Shown here in pieces: positions 9,548 to 20,794 of a stretch of DNA of 64,000 nt. How positions within the stretch are numbered: position 1 is the first letter of the stretch; each line of letters opens with the position of its first letter. Both the position numbers and the translations under genes were made by a program. The stretch is from NCBI GenBank assembly GCA_963971575.1, contig OZ020611.1, forward strand, positions 227,656,260-227,720,259. The letters are read 5' to 3'. The notes beneath the pieces are model-generated. The model saw only the letters and a list, made by a program, of their open reading frames with translations, did not search any database and was not told the origin of the DNA. This stretch comes from Liopterus haemorrhoidalis (Eukaryota; Arthropoda; Insecta; Coleoptera; Dytiscidae).

Positions 9548-10915
9548 AATAATAATAATAATATTTAGTATGTGCTAAAAATGTTAAATTTACAATCGTC
9601 AATTCGTAGATAACATTACTTTTACAAAATATGTAGGGGCCGTTACAAGATGCACATTATAATATTTTATATATAAGTTAAAAATGTGCAGTATTTTTAC
9701 AAATGTCGTACATAGGTACATGATATTTAGCTGGACAAACTGAATGATCATAGAACCTCCTTCAAGTCACTAAAATCGCTTAGCAGAAGATACTCTTCAG
9801 TGGAGTAGAAGGCCCTGCATATTAAATATCTCTTGGTTATTTTTTTGAATTTTGAAATGTTGTGGCTTTTGATGGCTGGGGGAAGCACATTGTAGAATTT
9901 AATCGCGAAGAAATTGGTCCTATACCTGGACATTCCAAGTCTTGTGAAGTCTGGACGTATCTCGTTTTTATTTCTAATGTGTTTATGGACTGAACTTTGG
10001 ACTAGGAATTTAGTTTGGTTGTCATGAACGTAGAGGATGCAGTGGTGAATATACGGGGAAGGTAACGTTAATAAACCCTACTCCACAAATGCTTTCTTGC
10101 AGTCGCACCGGTATTGGATATTCCCCATAATCCTGACAGCTTTACGTTGTAGAGAAAATATCCGTCTCACATGGCTGGAATGACCCCAGATTAGAATGGC
10201 AACATCAATTGAGCTTGAATAGAGGCTAAGTAGTAGGTTCTTAGAACTGCCTTACACGCACACCATTTTAAGTTATTTAGACAGTAAATAGACGAACAAA
10301 GTTTCTTGGCTAGTTTGTTAGCATGCTGATCCCAAGTCAGCTTGCTGTCTATTTTTAAACCTAGAAAGGATACCGAGATTATTTGTTGGTGTCCTGTAGA
10401 TTTCTAGTAGAGAAGACCATAAGTTGGGTTTTGTTCGTGTTCAAAGTTAACTTATTTACCAGAAACCAGTTGTGGTAGTAGGACATGGATAATTTTCTAT
10501 TATCTATAAGTGACGTTAGGGATTTGTTGCTATCGAGGACCGCGTAGTGTCGTCTGCAAAGAGGATGGTGTTTAACTCAATGTTAACGAAGGGTAGATCA
10601 TTGATTATAGTAAGAATAGAACAGGGCCCCGAACTGACCCTTGTGGGACTCCGTGTTAACATACAATGTCTGGGAGGTCTCGTTTCCTGCGTATACAAAT
10701 TGTTTCCTGTTTGTCAGGTATGACTCTATGAGACTGATGCTTTCGGGAGTAAACTTGTAATATAGTAGCTTTTTTGTTGTAATATCGTGATTAACGCAGT
10801 CAAAGGCTTTGCTCAGGTCAAGAAAGCTACCTGAGAGTCCTTTGTCAAAGCAAAATGTGACGTATTCCATGAAATCAAGAATCGCGTTGGTGGTTGATTT
10901 AATAACCAATAGTAC
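9548..10915 (-). mobile_element. 5'-truncated Jockey/CR1-type LINE
   Basis: The minus strand carries the reverse-transcriptase core and thumb, then about 200 bases of 3' UTR and an (ATT)n tail at 9548-9568. The 5' end stops near 10915 inside the palm domain. I could not find a target duplication. The simple-sequence tail and truncation are typical of this LINE group. Confidence 0.75.
9748..10909 (-). pseudogene. LINE reverse transcriptase, decayed
   Basis: In minus-strand order: KSTTNAILDFMEYV, then GSFLDLSKAFDCVNHDI (the palm motif with the first catalytic Asp), SYLTNRKQFV, a shifted frame with a remnant of the GxPQGSVLGP loop, INDLPF, TILFADDTT (active-site FADD), then WFLVNKLTLNTNKTQ, SFLGLKIDSKLTWDQH and finally the C-terminal signature YRTNFFAIKFYNVLPPAIK with FKKITKRYL. 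Several frameshifts separate these blocks (around 10600 and 10380). The protein once supplied reverse transcription for LINE retrotransposition; this copy is dead. Confidence 0.8.
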
Positions 10916-10954
10916 AAGGTTTAATAAAAAAATTACAAACTGTGTTCCTTGCGA

Positions 10955-11400
10955 TATACGTGGTGTGATAAAAAAGTTAAATTTTTGAATTTACAAAACA
11001 ATATTTATTTATTCATCAATTTTTATTTTGTCTCCTTCAAAATAGTTCCCATCGGATATAATGCACTTGTTCCACCATTTGTTTCAGTCTTCAAAACACT
11101 TCTGAGACGCAGATTTTGGTATAGGGTTCAGCTCCTTCAGCGATTTTGCTTTTATTTCTTCAATGGTCGTAAAACGTTGTCCTTTCATTGTTTTTCAACT
11201 TTGGGAAGAGAAAAAAGTGACATGGGGCCATATCTGGTGAATAGTGTGGTTGCGGTATCATCACAGTGCTATTTTTGGACAGAAAATCTCGAACAAGCAA
11301 TAAAGTATGTGCTGGTATATTATCATGGTGCAATTTTCAAGAATTGTCTTTCCATCGTTTTCTATTCTTTTTCACGCAAAATTTAATACATATTCTTTGG
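10955..11400 (-). pseudogene. mariner transposase, C-terminal remnant
   Basis: The minus strand, with interrupted frames, shows the sequence of blocks typical of the mariner C-terminus: a decayed catalytic tail around PHYSPDMAPC (third acidic residue region), LFSLPKVEK, MKGQRFTTIEEIKAKSLKEL, NPIPKSASQKCFEDWKQM and HYIRWELF. The remainder to 10955 is non-coding, ending ACTTTTTTATCACACCAC, which could be the decayed terminal inverted repeat. The first two catalytic aspartates are not present. It abuts the LINE ending at 10915. Confidence 0.75.
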
Positions 11401-11401
11401 T

Positions 11402-12370
11402 CTCTAATTGTGAAAAATAAAAAATCGACGAATATACAGAAACACAACTTTTTTAACTAGCTGTCAAACTGGTTAAATTTCCTTTTGCAAATTAACTTAA
11501 TAAAAAGTAATAACAACCTAATAAAATGTCTACATCTTCTCTGATATCAATCTGAACATCAGGGTTTGTTTAATACCAGCATTAAATTACCCAATTTTCC
11601 GAATTTTTTGCAATATAAGAATCAAATTTTACTTTTCGGATTGTGTTATATGATATTCTAGAATAATTTAAAATGATATCTGAGAATCTCTAATTTTCTT
11701 ACGGCTTCTGTATCAGATAATCTGTAAAAGAAAGAAAAAGACAATTTATATCTTTTATACAACTTAGGAAAGTTAGAAAATACTTTTAAAATATACCGGG
11801 TGTAACACGAAATGTTGGCTGTAGGCATTTAACATAGCAAATTTATCTTTCCTTGCGCAAAAGTGTCCTTATTATTTTAAACTAATAAACTTTTCTGTTT
11901 TTAGGTATTAGTTATTTGTCTAAATGAGTTATAATATTCGTATTCAATGAAAATAATCAATAGAAAATAATTTAAAAATACCATATTCATTGTTTTTGTT
12001 ATTATTTAATATTTATGCTCACTGCTATTTCACAATAATTTAACAGAGAATAGCTCAAACGGTAACGTTAGTATTAAATGATCTGATGACCATCGCTCGA
12101 TTTGTATTTTGGCCCAGCTTTTTCTGTGTTTATTCTTATTTCTCTACGGTGCTTCATTCGGTCGTGATCTCTTCTTTTGCACTGTGGGTACCGAGCCTAG
12201 GTTTTTCTTGCAACGTATTAGTCTGGTAAATCAAAATAACAGTATAAAAAAAAAAAATTAAAAGGGCGCCAACCGACTTATCGCACATCTTGTAATTAAT
12301 CTGGATTTAAGTTCACTTAAGTTCTTCAAGGTGAAGGTTTACACACGTTAAGTAAGACGGTTTAAAATTA
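11402..12370. other. No feature recognised
   Basis: AT-rich spacer. A phrase TACCGGGTGTAACACGAA near 11797 looks like the edge of a dispersed repeat, but I cannot delimit it. Confidence 0.4.
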
Positions 12371-12382
12371 ATTAATTTGATT

Positions 12383-12642
12383 TTTATTTTTTTTATTTTT
12401 TTAAATTTTATTTATTTTATATCGGCCATTTCTGCAACGAGGCTAATCGCCGATGCCACGGGGCGAGCTCCTACACCTGGATGAGGGGTGAATGATTGTA
12501 AAAATGGGAGTAATGTAAACATATCATTCTCGCCCGAATAATATCACCAACGAAGGAGGCTCGAACCACCGACCGGACAGTTCAGACTGTTTCCAACAGT
12601 CTAAAACCGCACGACCTAATGCACTCGGCCACTCCGTTGGCG
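12383..12642 (-). mobile_element. SINE derived from a type II (long variable arm) tRNA, family S2
   Basis: The minus strand starts CCAACGGAGTGGCCGAGTGC, the A-box of Ser/Leu-type tRNAs, then a long variable-arm region containing an inverted pair (AGACTGTT / AACAGTCT), the B-box GGTGGTTCGAGCC and the sequence TCCTTCGTTGG that pairs with the start. The body contains GGTGTAGGAGCTCGCCCC and GGCATCGGCGATTAGCC, and the element ends in an A-rich tail. A 10-base direct repeat AATTTGATTT flanks it (12373-12382 and 12643-12652), the hallmark of LINE-driven retroposition. Confidence 0.88.
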
Positions 12643-12654
12643 AATTTGATTTAT

Positions 12655-13865
12655 TAAAGTAATATTTATAAAAAGTTATATTACCAGAATGCCGACACAG
12701 TGCTTCTAAGAATTTAACAAATCTTAGAAGAACAAAACAAGATCTTTTCGCTAACCGGACCGAATACTGTCTGCTCATCTCTTCAGAGAGATAGGAGTTT
12801 ATATAAGCAGTCTAGTCGCATTTCTTAGAAAAATGGTTTAAGCATTCTTCAAGAAGATGCTAGTCTTCAAAGTTATTAAGCAATAACTCTGAACAAATAT
12901 CTCCTTGAACAATGAACCATTTAAAATATATTTCTAAAATACCTCTTGTAAAATCATAAAAAAAAGATGGCAACCCCTTTCAAAGAAATTCTCGCGACTG
13001 GTGGTTTGTGAAATTTTGTCTTTGTTTCGGCGTTCTAACCAATTCGTTACAAATTCACGTTATCCCTAATTCAAGTTAAAATTATATGTTTTTTTATATA
13101 GTTTTGACTGGAGTTAGACATAACTCGATTTAAAACATTTAACTGTTTAGCAACCTTTCATAAATGGTTCTTTATGTTTTTATTATTAAGTTATGTTTTT
13201 TTATTCAAGCTTGAAGCTTGACAAGGGTGTACCAATCGGTAGTCTAACATCTCCAACAATTTTTACGAATGCACAAACCCGTGAAATATTATTTTACTTA
13301 ACAAACAGACTTGCAAATTCGAAGCAAAGAGCTGTGAGACCAGTCTCGAGTTTCAAGCTAAAACTCTGGAGCATTGAATGTCAAAGGCTGAATTTAAATT
13401 CTCTTCCAATAACGAATTTATTCAAAGCTGGAAAAACGTGGAAAACCCGATGAAAAACACTGACGCTCTTTTGCTGTAAAGGGAAATATCAAACAGATAT
13501 TTACCATCCGTTAAAACTGTGCATTTTCAACTGTTTGGGAAATTTTCAAATGCTTCAAACAATAGTAAATTTTTAACGAATCATTTTCCTTTGTTTACCT
13601 TCTATTAAATTTTTGTTTGTGTTATTTCATATGGTTTACGAATGGATATTGATAGGATTTGACATTTATTGTTATATTTTTATTTGTTGTTGTTATTTAA
13701 TAGAAAGATTAACGCACACTCTTGCCAGGTAGTTTTATTTACAACTGCTGTAACTAGATACAAGTCACGTGCGTTTCTGAAAACAAATTAATCTATTAGG
13801 AGGTTCCATTGAAAATCGCAGTTTTCGTATGTTTTTTTGAGTATTTATTTCAATAACAAAATGCG
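12655..13865. other. No feature recognised
   Basis: Mostly AT-rich. The 86-codon plus frame at 13193-13453 has no motif I recognise and is flanked by AT-rich non-coding sequence; I do not call it a gene. Confidence 0.4.
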
Positions 13866-13869
13866 TGAA

Positions 13870-14445
13870 TACATCAATAGTAATAATCAAAGTATTTCGC
13901 CTCGGAAGCTATGACTTTTTTTCGAGACGATAGAATGGTCTGCCTTTTGAGCCAGTCCATTCAGCAACCAAATTTTCGACTTACTACGTAGTTATGGAAG
14001 TGGGTATCTACCAAAACGTGTTGCAGCGATCAGAACAGATGTTAATTGCTTGAGGCTAAGTCCGAAGAATACGCTTGGTGCGGGAGAACCTACCATTAGA
14101 GCTCCAGAAGTGTCTGTTTCACGGCTATAGAAACATAGGGCCGAAAATTGTGTCAATCGCCAGAGAGGAATCATTTTCCGGCGATTTGTTGGAATTGATA
14201 GTTGTTTTCGCATTAAATTATCATACAGACGTGCAAATTGTTCTGAATAAAATTCGGTGGCGATTGTTTTCTTTGGTTTTAACAGCTCATAATACACGAT
14301 ACATGGAAGGTATCGTGTATTATGAGCTGTATGTATTATTGTATCTCACCAAATAAAGAGCATTACTTTGGGACCATGGATCTTTCGTTTTGGTGTCGAC
14401 GTTGATGGTTGACCAAGATCAAGCCATGATTTCTTGCTTACAGAC
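13870..14445 (-). pseudogene. mariner transposase, C-terminal half remnant
   Basis: The minus strand carries MYYELLKPKKTI (mariner YYELLKPxETI block, second catalytic region), then LYDNLMRK, a decayed HDNARPH segment, an SPCSYQLFRS-like tail and the C-terminal block around RPFYRLEK. It is closely matched by the copy at 54924-55900. A 21-base inverted duplication (14282-14330) lies in the YYELL coding segment. Stops and frameshifts throughout make it non-functional. Confidence 0.75.
14282..14330. repeat. Perfect 21-bp hairpin inside the mariner remnant
   Basis: Arms 14282-14302 and 14310-14330 (starting ACAGCTCATAATACACGATA) are perfect reverse complements around a 7-base loop ATGGAAG. The related mariner at 55510-55550 lacks the second arm, so the palindrome arose in this copy. 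Confidence 0.9.
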
Positions 14446-14446
14446 A

Positions 14447-14500
14447 GACACATGAGTGACGTTATTATGATTTTTGGTCATACCTACAAAACCCTAAAAA
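14447..14500 (-). repeat. Solitary A-family 5' end
   Basis: CAGACAGACA, then TTTTTGGTCATACCTACAAA and ACCCTAAAAA match the terminal ~55 bases of the A family in reverse. The rest of the element is missing; mariner sequence abuts it. Confidence 0.75.
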
Positions 14501-14504
14501 AAAA

Positions 14505-16815
14505 AACGTATATTTCAGATAGTTATATTTTTATATAAATGTATTATGGTATATATTTAATAACGGATCTCTGCACGATAGAATAGAAATATGCTGACGT
14601 ATGATGGAGACCAGTCATACGTTGCCCGTTCACAGCGTTATCGGGTCGTTCTCTCATAGGCCGAAGCTTAACGAAATGTAATATATTCTGTGGGATCTTT
14701 CGATACATAATATGAATATGATACGGTTGAATTTGAGTATAATATCGATATAGTTCATTCGTACTTACTCTGTACATCCCTCAAACTCTAGGTATCCCTC
14801 ACATAGTGAGGTTCCAAGACTTGCGAGCGGATCAAGTCTGGACCCCGTTCCATGTTCGCTGACTGGTTGCTATGATTCTTAGGAAGGAGTTAAGGGTTAT
14901 TGCATTAAATTCCTCAGTTTAACTAACCTAATTTAATTACGATACGAGTTTTAAATATTTACACTAGACTTACCATTACGTTCATACCAGCTAAATTCAA
15001 AGAGACACACGTATTCACAAACACTAGACACTCGAGACACTTTTTACACCAAACACTAATTTAACCACTGGACATCACAGTCCTGACTAACATCTTCAAA
15101 TAACCAATTGCCTCTCCCAAGTCTCTGGATATTGTATCTCCATCTTTAGCTGGTCACTACACTAACTAACATACGGACACTACAACTTAAATACGGAATT
15201 ACCTCGTTAATTTTTACTTGACCAATCGAGCACGCTAAATGTCTCTAACCCATGGTTGTGTTAACTGAACTTAACCTTATGGCGGTTTTAACTCTACTCT
15301 CTTAAACAAGTCTTAACACCATAACTCTTAAAACAGAACTTAACGTCTTCAGTCTTTAGACTCAACTCTCTTAAATACGTCTTAACATCTTACCCTGAAA
15401 GGCTTACATCGCTCAACTGTAAAATATCATTTCACACCCTCTTAAATAATTTTATGGTGATAACTCAGATAAAGTATCCCATTAGAAAATTAACCCAAAA
15501 CTAATATTTATTTTAACACAGAGTTGCCATTTTTATAAGAATTTACGATTTCCTTTTCATGTTAACTTTACAAAGGTCTCGAGTTATAATAATAAACATG
15601 TCTACCCTTATCTTAAATGCCCTTAAGTGTCCCTTAGAAATAGAATTATTTAACATTTTTAATATTTTACTCTAATTAGATAATTATATTGAATTTATTT
15701 ATGAAATTTTATTTCTGCAAATACCAAAATTACCTCCCTTACAATTGGGCAGATTTAAAGCTGTTCTCTGAAAGAAAATTTTGATATACATTTCCAGCAA
15801 AAACTCCGAATATTTTCATACCTTCATTTGTTTTTACCTAGTATGTGCAGTGGAAGGTGGGCACGTGCCCGTATGCTCCTTAGGACCAGCCTTCACTGTA
15901 AACCAGGTTTTAAAATCCTCAATATGCATTGCGTTCACAATATTTTTTATTGCTGCGTCTCGAGATTGTTAGTTTCTATAACTAAGCAGTTGTGTATTCC
16001 ACAAACATTAATTTTCTCAGTACAATTCAACAAATTTTACAGTAGTGTGTTCTCTCCGTCTTACTGCTATGTTTAACGCACTATTCATAAACTTTAAACT
16101 ACATAAATGAGAATTTAATTGATTTTAAAGTCCGCCAAATCCACCTGCAGTACCAACAATACTATACTGTTTGCTGTCTGCGTAATCAAAAAAGGGTAGT
16201 GATGCTCTGTCCAGTATATAGGGCTTTCTATTCACTATTCTCGCCTGTGTACTAAAACATAATGGACTTTAACACTAAAATATGTGTTCACATTAATATT
16301 TTAGTGCTCGGTTTTAGCAACTCGTACGAATTACTGGCACCATGTAACCTAGGCATAAATGTCGCCCTTCTGTAGATTTTTTTCTGTTTCATTAGTTAAA
16401 ATCGCATCTCCTATATACCTCTGGTGTTTACAGAAATAATATAGTGCGTAATATATTAGACTGGATCAGTAAATATTATCTCTAGCTGAATGGAATTAAG
16501 TAAACATTTTAGTTCCGTTTATAATGAATGATGTCTCTGTAAGCGTTAATGTGTGTGAATGTTCTGATGTGCAGACAGGAAGGGACTCGCTTATCTTTGC
16601 ATGGAAGTGATAAAATGTGGAACTAAATAGCCGTCCTTTATATGTTATATAGTATGCTATACATTAGTAGACACTTTGCTTTATTAGTTTAGATGTGTGT
16701 ATTTTTTGTGATGTGAATATTTTTTTTATACTTGAGATACACCGATAAGTAAACACCGATTACTGATTAATCAGGCGCCGATTACACAGGTCAACAAAAA
16801 AAAATTTTTTTGTAA
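14505..16815. other. No gene; includes a G-poor stretch
   Basis: No supported coding sequence. From about 14980 to 15620 the plus strand is notably poor in G and rich in A, C and T, with repeated CTTAA phrases (for example CTCTTAAA and GTCTTAACA). A short hairpin, CACTAAAATAT with its complement, sits at 16273-16306. An LTR or other element may lie here, but no ends were found. Confidence 0.4.
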
Positions 16816-16819
16816 TCCA

Positions 16820-17210
16820 CTTGTAATCCAGAATTATTTAAAAATTCTTTAGTTAGTTGAGCTCGAGGTGCAGGTGCTTTATCTTCATGCAAGCGCCAAG
16901 ATTTAAGTCGTGAAGGTGGCCGTGTTTTGAAGAGACTGAATCAACTGAGGCAAACAAAACTCAAGGTACCATTTGGCCGTAACTGTGTTTTGCTCTTCTA
17001 GAACAAATCTCGTAATAATCCCTCGCTTACCGAAGAATACGACAATCATTTTATTTTTTACAGATCTTGATTGTTTTACCGCGGTTGGAGTTTCTTCGTC
17101 TTCAAGCATCCATATATTGTTTCTTGACTTTGATGGCACATGATAATAATAAAGCCAAGTTTTGTTCCCTGTCACAATGGAGTTCATATATTTCGAGTGT
17201 CCCATTGCGT
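16820..17210 (-). pseudogene. mariner transposase, catalytic-domain part
   Basis: The open frame (16903-17205) begins GHSKYMNSIVTG, then NKTWLYYYHVPSKS, TAVKQSRSVKNKMIVVFFGK, GIITRFVLEEQNTVTAKWY and FCLPQL. Family members read IVTGDETW; here the first catalytic Asp of the DD34D triad is Asn (residue 14), so the enzyme would be dead even before the LINE arrived. A shifted frame downstream shows the HxDxAPA(H) block and LTKEFLNNSG. The first ATG is simply an internal Met. Confidence 0.85.
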
Positions 17211-18790
17211 ACTTGAAAGAATTTAAGTACGCAGAATTTATTGACTTTACTGAAGTTACTATGTCTGAATTAAAAAGTATCGTAATGTCTCAAAAGAATA
17301 AAAACAGTGTTGATGGCATAAATATCAAGTTTATTAAAGAGTACTTTCATTTAATCGGTTACCCTTTATTGGAATATATAAATATGTCATTAATTTCTGG
17401 GGTTTGTCCAGAAGAACTGAAATTATCAATTATAAGTCCAATACCTAAAATAAAAGGTTCAAAAAATATAGAGGATTTCAGACCGATAAATATGCTGCCA
17501 ATGACTGAAAAGATCTTGGAAATAGTAGTATATAAGCAAATTATTGAATACCTAAATTGTAATGACATTTTTGTAAATGTTCAATCTGGTTTTCGTGCAA
17601 ACCATTCATGTGAAACGGCGTTAAATTGTTTGCTTAATGAATGGAAATTGATGCTTGATGATAATAAATTTATCTGTGCTGTATTCTTAGATCTGAAGAG
17701 AGCTTTTGAGACGTTGGATAGGAAGATACTTATTAAAAAACTTGAAAAGTACGGAGTCAAAGGCACTGCTCTGCAGTGGTTTCGAAGCTATCTGAGTGGT
17801 AGATACCAGTGTGTTAGGATGAATAATATAACTTCAAAATCTTTGCCTATTGATATGGGTGTACCTCAAGGAAGTGTATTAGGCCCACTCCTTTTCATAC
17901 TGTATATTAACGATCTTCCGAATGTTCTCAAAAATTGTAAAATTCATCTTTTCGCTGATGACACATTAATATATTTGGTTAATTCCGAAATATCTAATGT
18001 ACCACAGTTGTTGAATAGTGATCTTGACCTGGTACAAATATGGATGAATAAAAACAAATTAAAACTTAATACCAGTAAATCTAAAGGGATGTTACTAGCT
18101 TCACCATCGCAACTTGATACGGACAAGGAATATTGTCGCATGCATGAAATTAAAATAGGGCATACAGCATTAGATTTACTAGATGAAATTAAATACTTGG
18201 GGGTTATTATAGATCAAAAATTAAAATTTAGTAGTCATGTTGAATATATTTCTAAAAAAATAGCAAAAAAGATTAATTACCTCTCTAGGATCTCGCATAA
18301 CCTCTCGATGTGGAGCAAGTTAGTAATTTATAATACCATCATTTTGCCGCATTTTAATTATTGTTCAACAATATTGTTTATGTGTAACGCATCAGACATT
18401 GAAAAATTGCAAAAATTACAAAACAGAGCTATGAGGATAATTTTAAAATGTAATAGGTACTGCTCAATAACGGTTATGTTAAACACTCTTCAGTGGCTTT
18501 GTGTAAAAAAGTTTGTCACATTTAATGTATTAGTTTTCATTCATAAAATAATTTCTAATAAACTACCAACCTATTTATCAACATATTTACTATTTGTTAA
18601 TGAAATACATAGTTATAGTACCAGGCAACACAGCAATCTTTATGTTAAAAGGACGAATAAGAGTAAAACTTCGCTGTCGATATTTCATAAGGGTCTGATA
18701 ATGTACAATGATCTACCAATAACTGTTAAAAACGCACCATCAGTGCATCATTTTAAAAGTAAATTAAAAGAATATTTAATAGTTCAATAG
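17162..18790 (+). CDS. LINE reverse transcriptase, open but 5'-truncated; chimeric start
   Basis: A 542-codon frame without stops. Residues 1-18 come from antisense mariner DNA; the LINE begins at residue 19 (17216). Visible reverse-transcriptase motifs: NSVDGINIKF (48-57), DFRPINMLP (105-113), QSGFRANHSC (141-150), FLDLKRAFETLD (175-186, catalytic Asp 177), MGVPQGSVLGPLLF (232-245), LFADDTLIY (263-271, Asp 266-267), LKYLGV-like thumb motif EIKYLGVIIDQKLKF, and the C-terminal YNDLPITVKNA block. No endonuclease domain remains. Type: Jockey/CR1-group APE LINE. The intact frame over 524 codons implies recent insertion. The truncated form lacks the endonuclease, so autonomous mobility is unlikely. 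Confidence 0.88.
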   Translation: MFPVTMEFIYFECPIAYLKEFKYAEFIDFTEVTMSELKSIVMSQKNKNSVDGINIKFIKEYFHLIGYPLLEYINMSLISGVCPEELKLSIISPIPKIKGSKNIEDFRPINMLPMTEKILEIVVYKQIIEYLNCNDIFVNVQSGFRANHSCETALNCLLNEWKLMLDDNKFICAVFLDLKRAFETLDRKILIKKLEKYGVKGTALQWFRSYLSGRYQCVRMNNITSKSLPIDMGVPQGSVLGPLLFILYINDLPNVLKNCKIHLFADDTLIYLVNSEISNVPQLLNSDLDLVQIWMNKNKLKLNTSKSKGMLLASPSQLDTDKEYCRMHEIKIGHTALDLLDEIKYLGVIIDQKLKFSSHVEYISKKIAKKINYLSRISHNLSMWSKLVIYNTIILPHFNYCSTILFMCNASDIEKLQKLQNRAMRIILKCNRYCSITVMLNTLQWLCVKKFVTFNVLVFIHKIISNKLPTYLSTYLLFVNEIHSYSTRQHSNLYVKRTNKSKTSLSIFHKGLIMYNDLPITVKNAPSVHHFKSKLKEYLIVQ

Positions 18791-18973
18791 GTAAATGTAT
18801 CAATAATTGATAAGATCACCGTTATGTACAATTTTGTTATTTTCAGTATATAATTTTTGTTATTTGTTTCATATGTAATATTTTTATAAATGTTTTTTAT
18901 TTCTAATATTTCCTGAATGTGTAATAGCTTCGTACTAATTAATAAATGATTTATTTATTATTATTATTATTTC
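17216..18973 (+). mobile_element. 5'-truncated Jockey/CR1-group LINE
   Basis: Extends from inside the reverse-transcriptase coding region to a (TTA)n tail at about 18943-18972, with roughly 180 bases of AT-rich 3' UTR. It is inserted in the mariner at 16820-19480, with ACTTG at both junctions. Truncation, simple-repeat tail and short duplication fit target-primed reverse transcription. Confidence 0.85.
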
Positions 18974-19480
18974 ACTTGTTTTAAACATTTTTCGATATCA
19001 TTCAACTCTTATTGCTGTTTGTGCATCAGTCAAATTGTGGAGCACCCATAGCGTGCAAACTTCTAGTCGGTCCCGAAGAATTGAACGGATAGCTAGTGCA
19101 TTAATATGGAAAGACAAGTTAACTGCCTGTATGTAATTCGCCTATTTTCATCAAGCAGTTTTTTAACCGCAGCAATATTTACAAGAGTAACTGTTTCACG
19201 GGGCCATCCTGGACGAGGATCATCATCTAGGTTAAAAATATCTTTTTGAAATTGTTTATACCAACGAAACACTGTGCTCGACTATGAAAATTCTCAGAAA
19301 AAATAGTAAACATTTCGGAGTTACACTCTTCCGCAGACAAATTACGTTTGAAATTGTAAAATTTGAGTTCTTTGAGATTATCTAGAAATTTATTACACAA
19401 TTTATCAATTATGGTGATAATCCAGTCTCTTCTGTACAAGAGCATGTGCTGACGATTTTCTGTCGTCAACACAACGCGTC
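18974..19480 (-). pseudogene. mariner transposase, N-terminal part
   Basis: Minus-strand frames show SAEECNSEMFTIFSEN, then in a shifted frame HSRAQCFVGINNFKK, DDDPRPGWPRETVTLVNIAA, VKKLLDENRRITYRQLTCL and the segment before the catalytic domain (RDRLEVCTLWVLHNLT-like, with LMHKQQ). DPRPGRPRET followed by ITYRQL is the diagnostic helix-turn-helix region of mariner transposases. Two or more frameshifts. It joins the catalytic part at 17210 if the LINE is removed. Confidence 0.8.
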
Positions 19481-19484
19481 ACAA

Positions 19485-20790
19485 CTCTTTCCCTCTAGAG
19501 TTCCCAGTATCCAGAACTTTTCGAGAATTTTTGAAAAAGTTGCATGTGGCGGAATTTCATATTAACCAGTATGAACCAGTATGTTGAAACTTTAAAGGAA
19601 GCAATAATTAAATTGAATCCACTATTCCATCGTTCAATCAGTCGGAAAAGTGTCAATCAATTTCATATCAATATTGATGTATCAATCCTGACAGAAGTAC
19701 TTCAAACGTCAATCAATTGACTTGATAAATTCAATTTTTACTGCCTGATGTAAAGAAAATATTAAAAATTTATTGCCAAATAAAATGAAGTTAAAAGATC
19801 AATTGGAAATTTTCTCGTATAGGGAAATAAACTTTATTTTACTTAGTATTATACATTGATATATTGCTGGAAATATGTTTATTGATTTACATTTTATTCC
19901 ATTTGTTAGTTCTGGCACATACATGTGTTTAACGTTGCGTATAACACCCAAAGAAATTATGCACCGAATTTTTATCTATCTAATAGAATATTTTTGGATC
20001 TGTGGCAGTTGGTTTAGCTCTTGGCGGCAATTGATTTATGACCCATCTAATAGAAATTTTTTATTACTAATTTCCTTCGGGTTTCACATATTTCAAAAGC
20101 ATTTTTATAATTCCATTTATTTTACAACCTTAGTTATTTTACAAATAGTCACGTACGTTTCCTTCACATAATAAATTATTTTTACCCCAAAGAGGTCATA
20201 AACCATCTGGTCACTACGATCCCTCTTGTTAGCAAACGTTCTTTATGACTGTTCTCTATGTTAGCAATATTGGGCAGTTACCGATACATCTCCGAACAGC
20301 TAACATAATATTAATCCAAACACAAAATCGTTTAAAAACTCATAAAAAAATTAAATAAAACTTTCTTTAGGCAACTTTTTTCTAATTTTAGGCGTTTTTT
20401 ATACTCTTCGCTCGGGGACAATTCGTTATTATTGACCTACATATCTTTTTTTTTTTTTGAAATTTCAACATACCTAGTCTTACTGTCACCAAAAATTTTA
20501 AGAAAATGCAAAAAATATATATACCTAGATTATAGACCACAAATTTTTAGAAATTTTTTTATTTGCGAATAAAAAATTATCGTGACTACTGAACCGATTT
20601 AATTTTTTTTTTCAATACTAATTAATTCATAAATCGTTAACACGTGCATAGTGGAGCGTACTGCAGCGAGGTTATATCGTTGTTATAGTCGAGCAAAGCG
20701 ACGCGCTTAAACAATTTTGATTTCTCTGCTATCATCGTTGTTAAAATAGTTGTTTAAAATGGATATTGAGGCATTTACAAGTAGTTCTCA
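19485..20790. other. No feature recognised
   Basis: AT-rich. The 98-codon plus frame at 19875-20171 lacks any motif and has biased, AT-driven composition. Around 19645-19740 several CAATCAATT/AATTGATT phrases suggest an old inverted-repeat element, but ends are not definable. Confidence 0.4.
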
Positions 20791-20794
20791 TTTA

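Larger units (their letters stand above)
16820..19480 (-). mobile_element. mariner element split by a LINE insertion
   Basis: The N-terminal coding half lies at 18974-19480 and the catalytic half at 16820-17215, both on the minus strand and in the right order. A plus-strand LINE occupies 17216-18973. The pentamer ACTTG occurs at both junctions (17211-17215 and 18974-18978), consistent with a short target duplication. Removing the LINE would bring the two mariner halves together at the segment between the DNA-binding and catalytic domains. The terminal inverted repeats are not identifiable. Confidence 0.8.

Noticed and set aside
10949..11386. 145-codon plus-strand open frame
   Set aside because: It is the antisense of a mariner transposase C-terminus on the minus strand, whose blocks (TTIEEIKAKS, CFEDW) explain the sequence.
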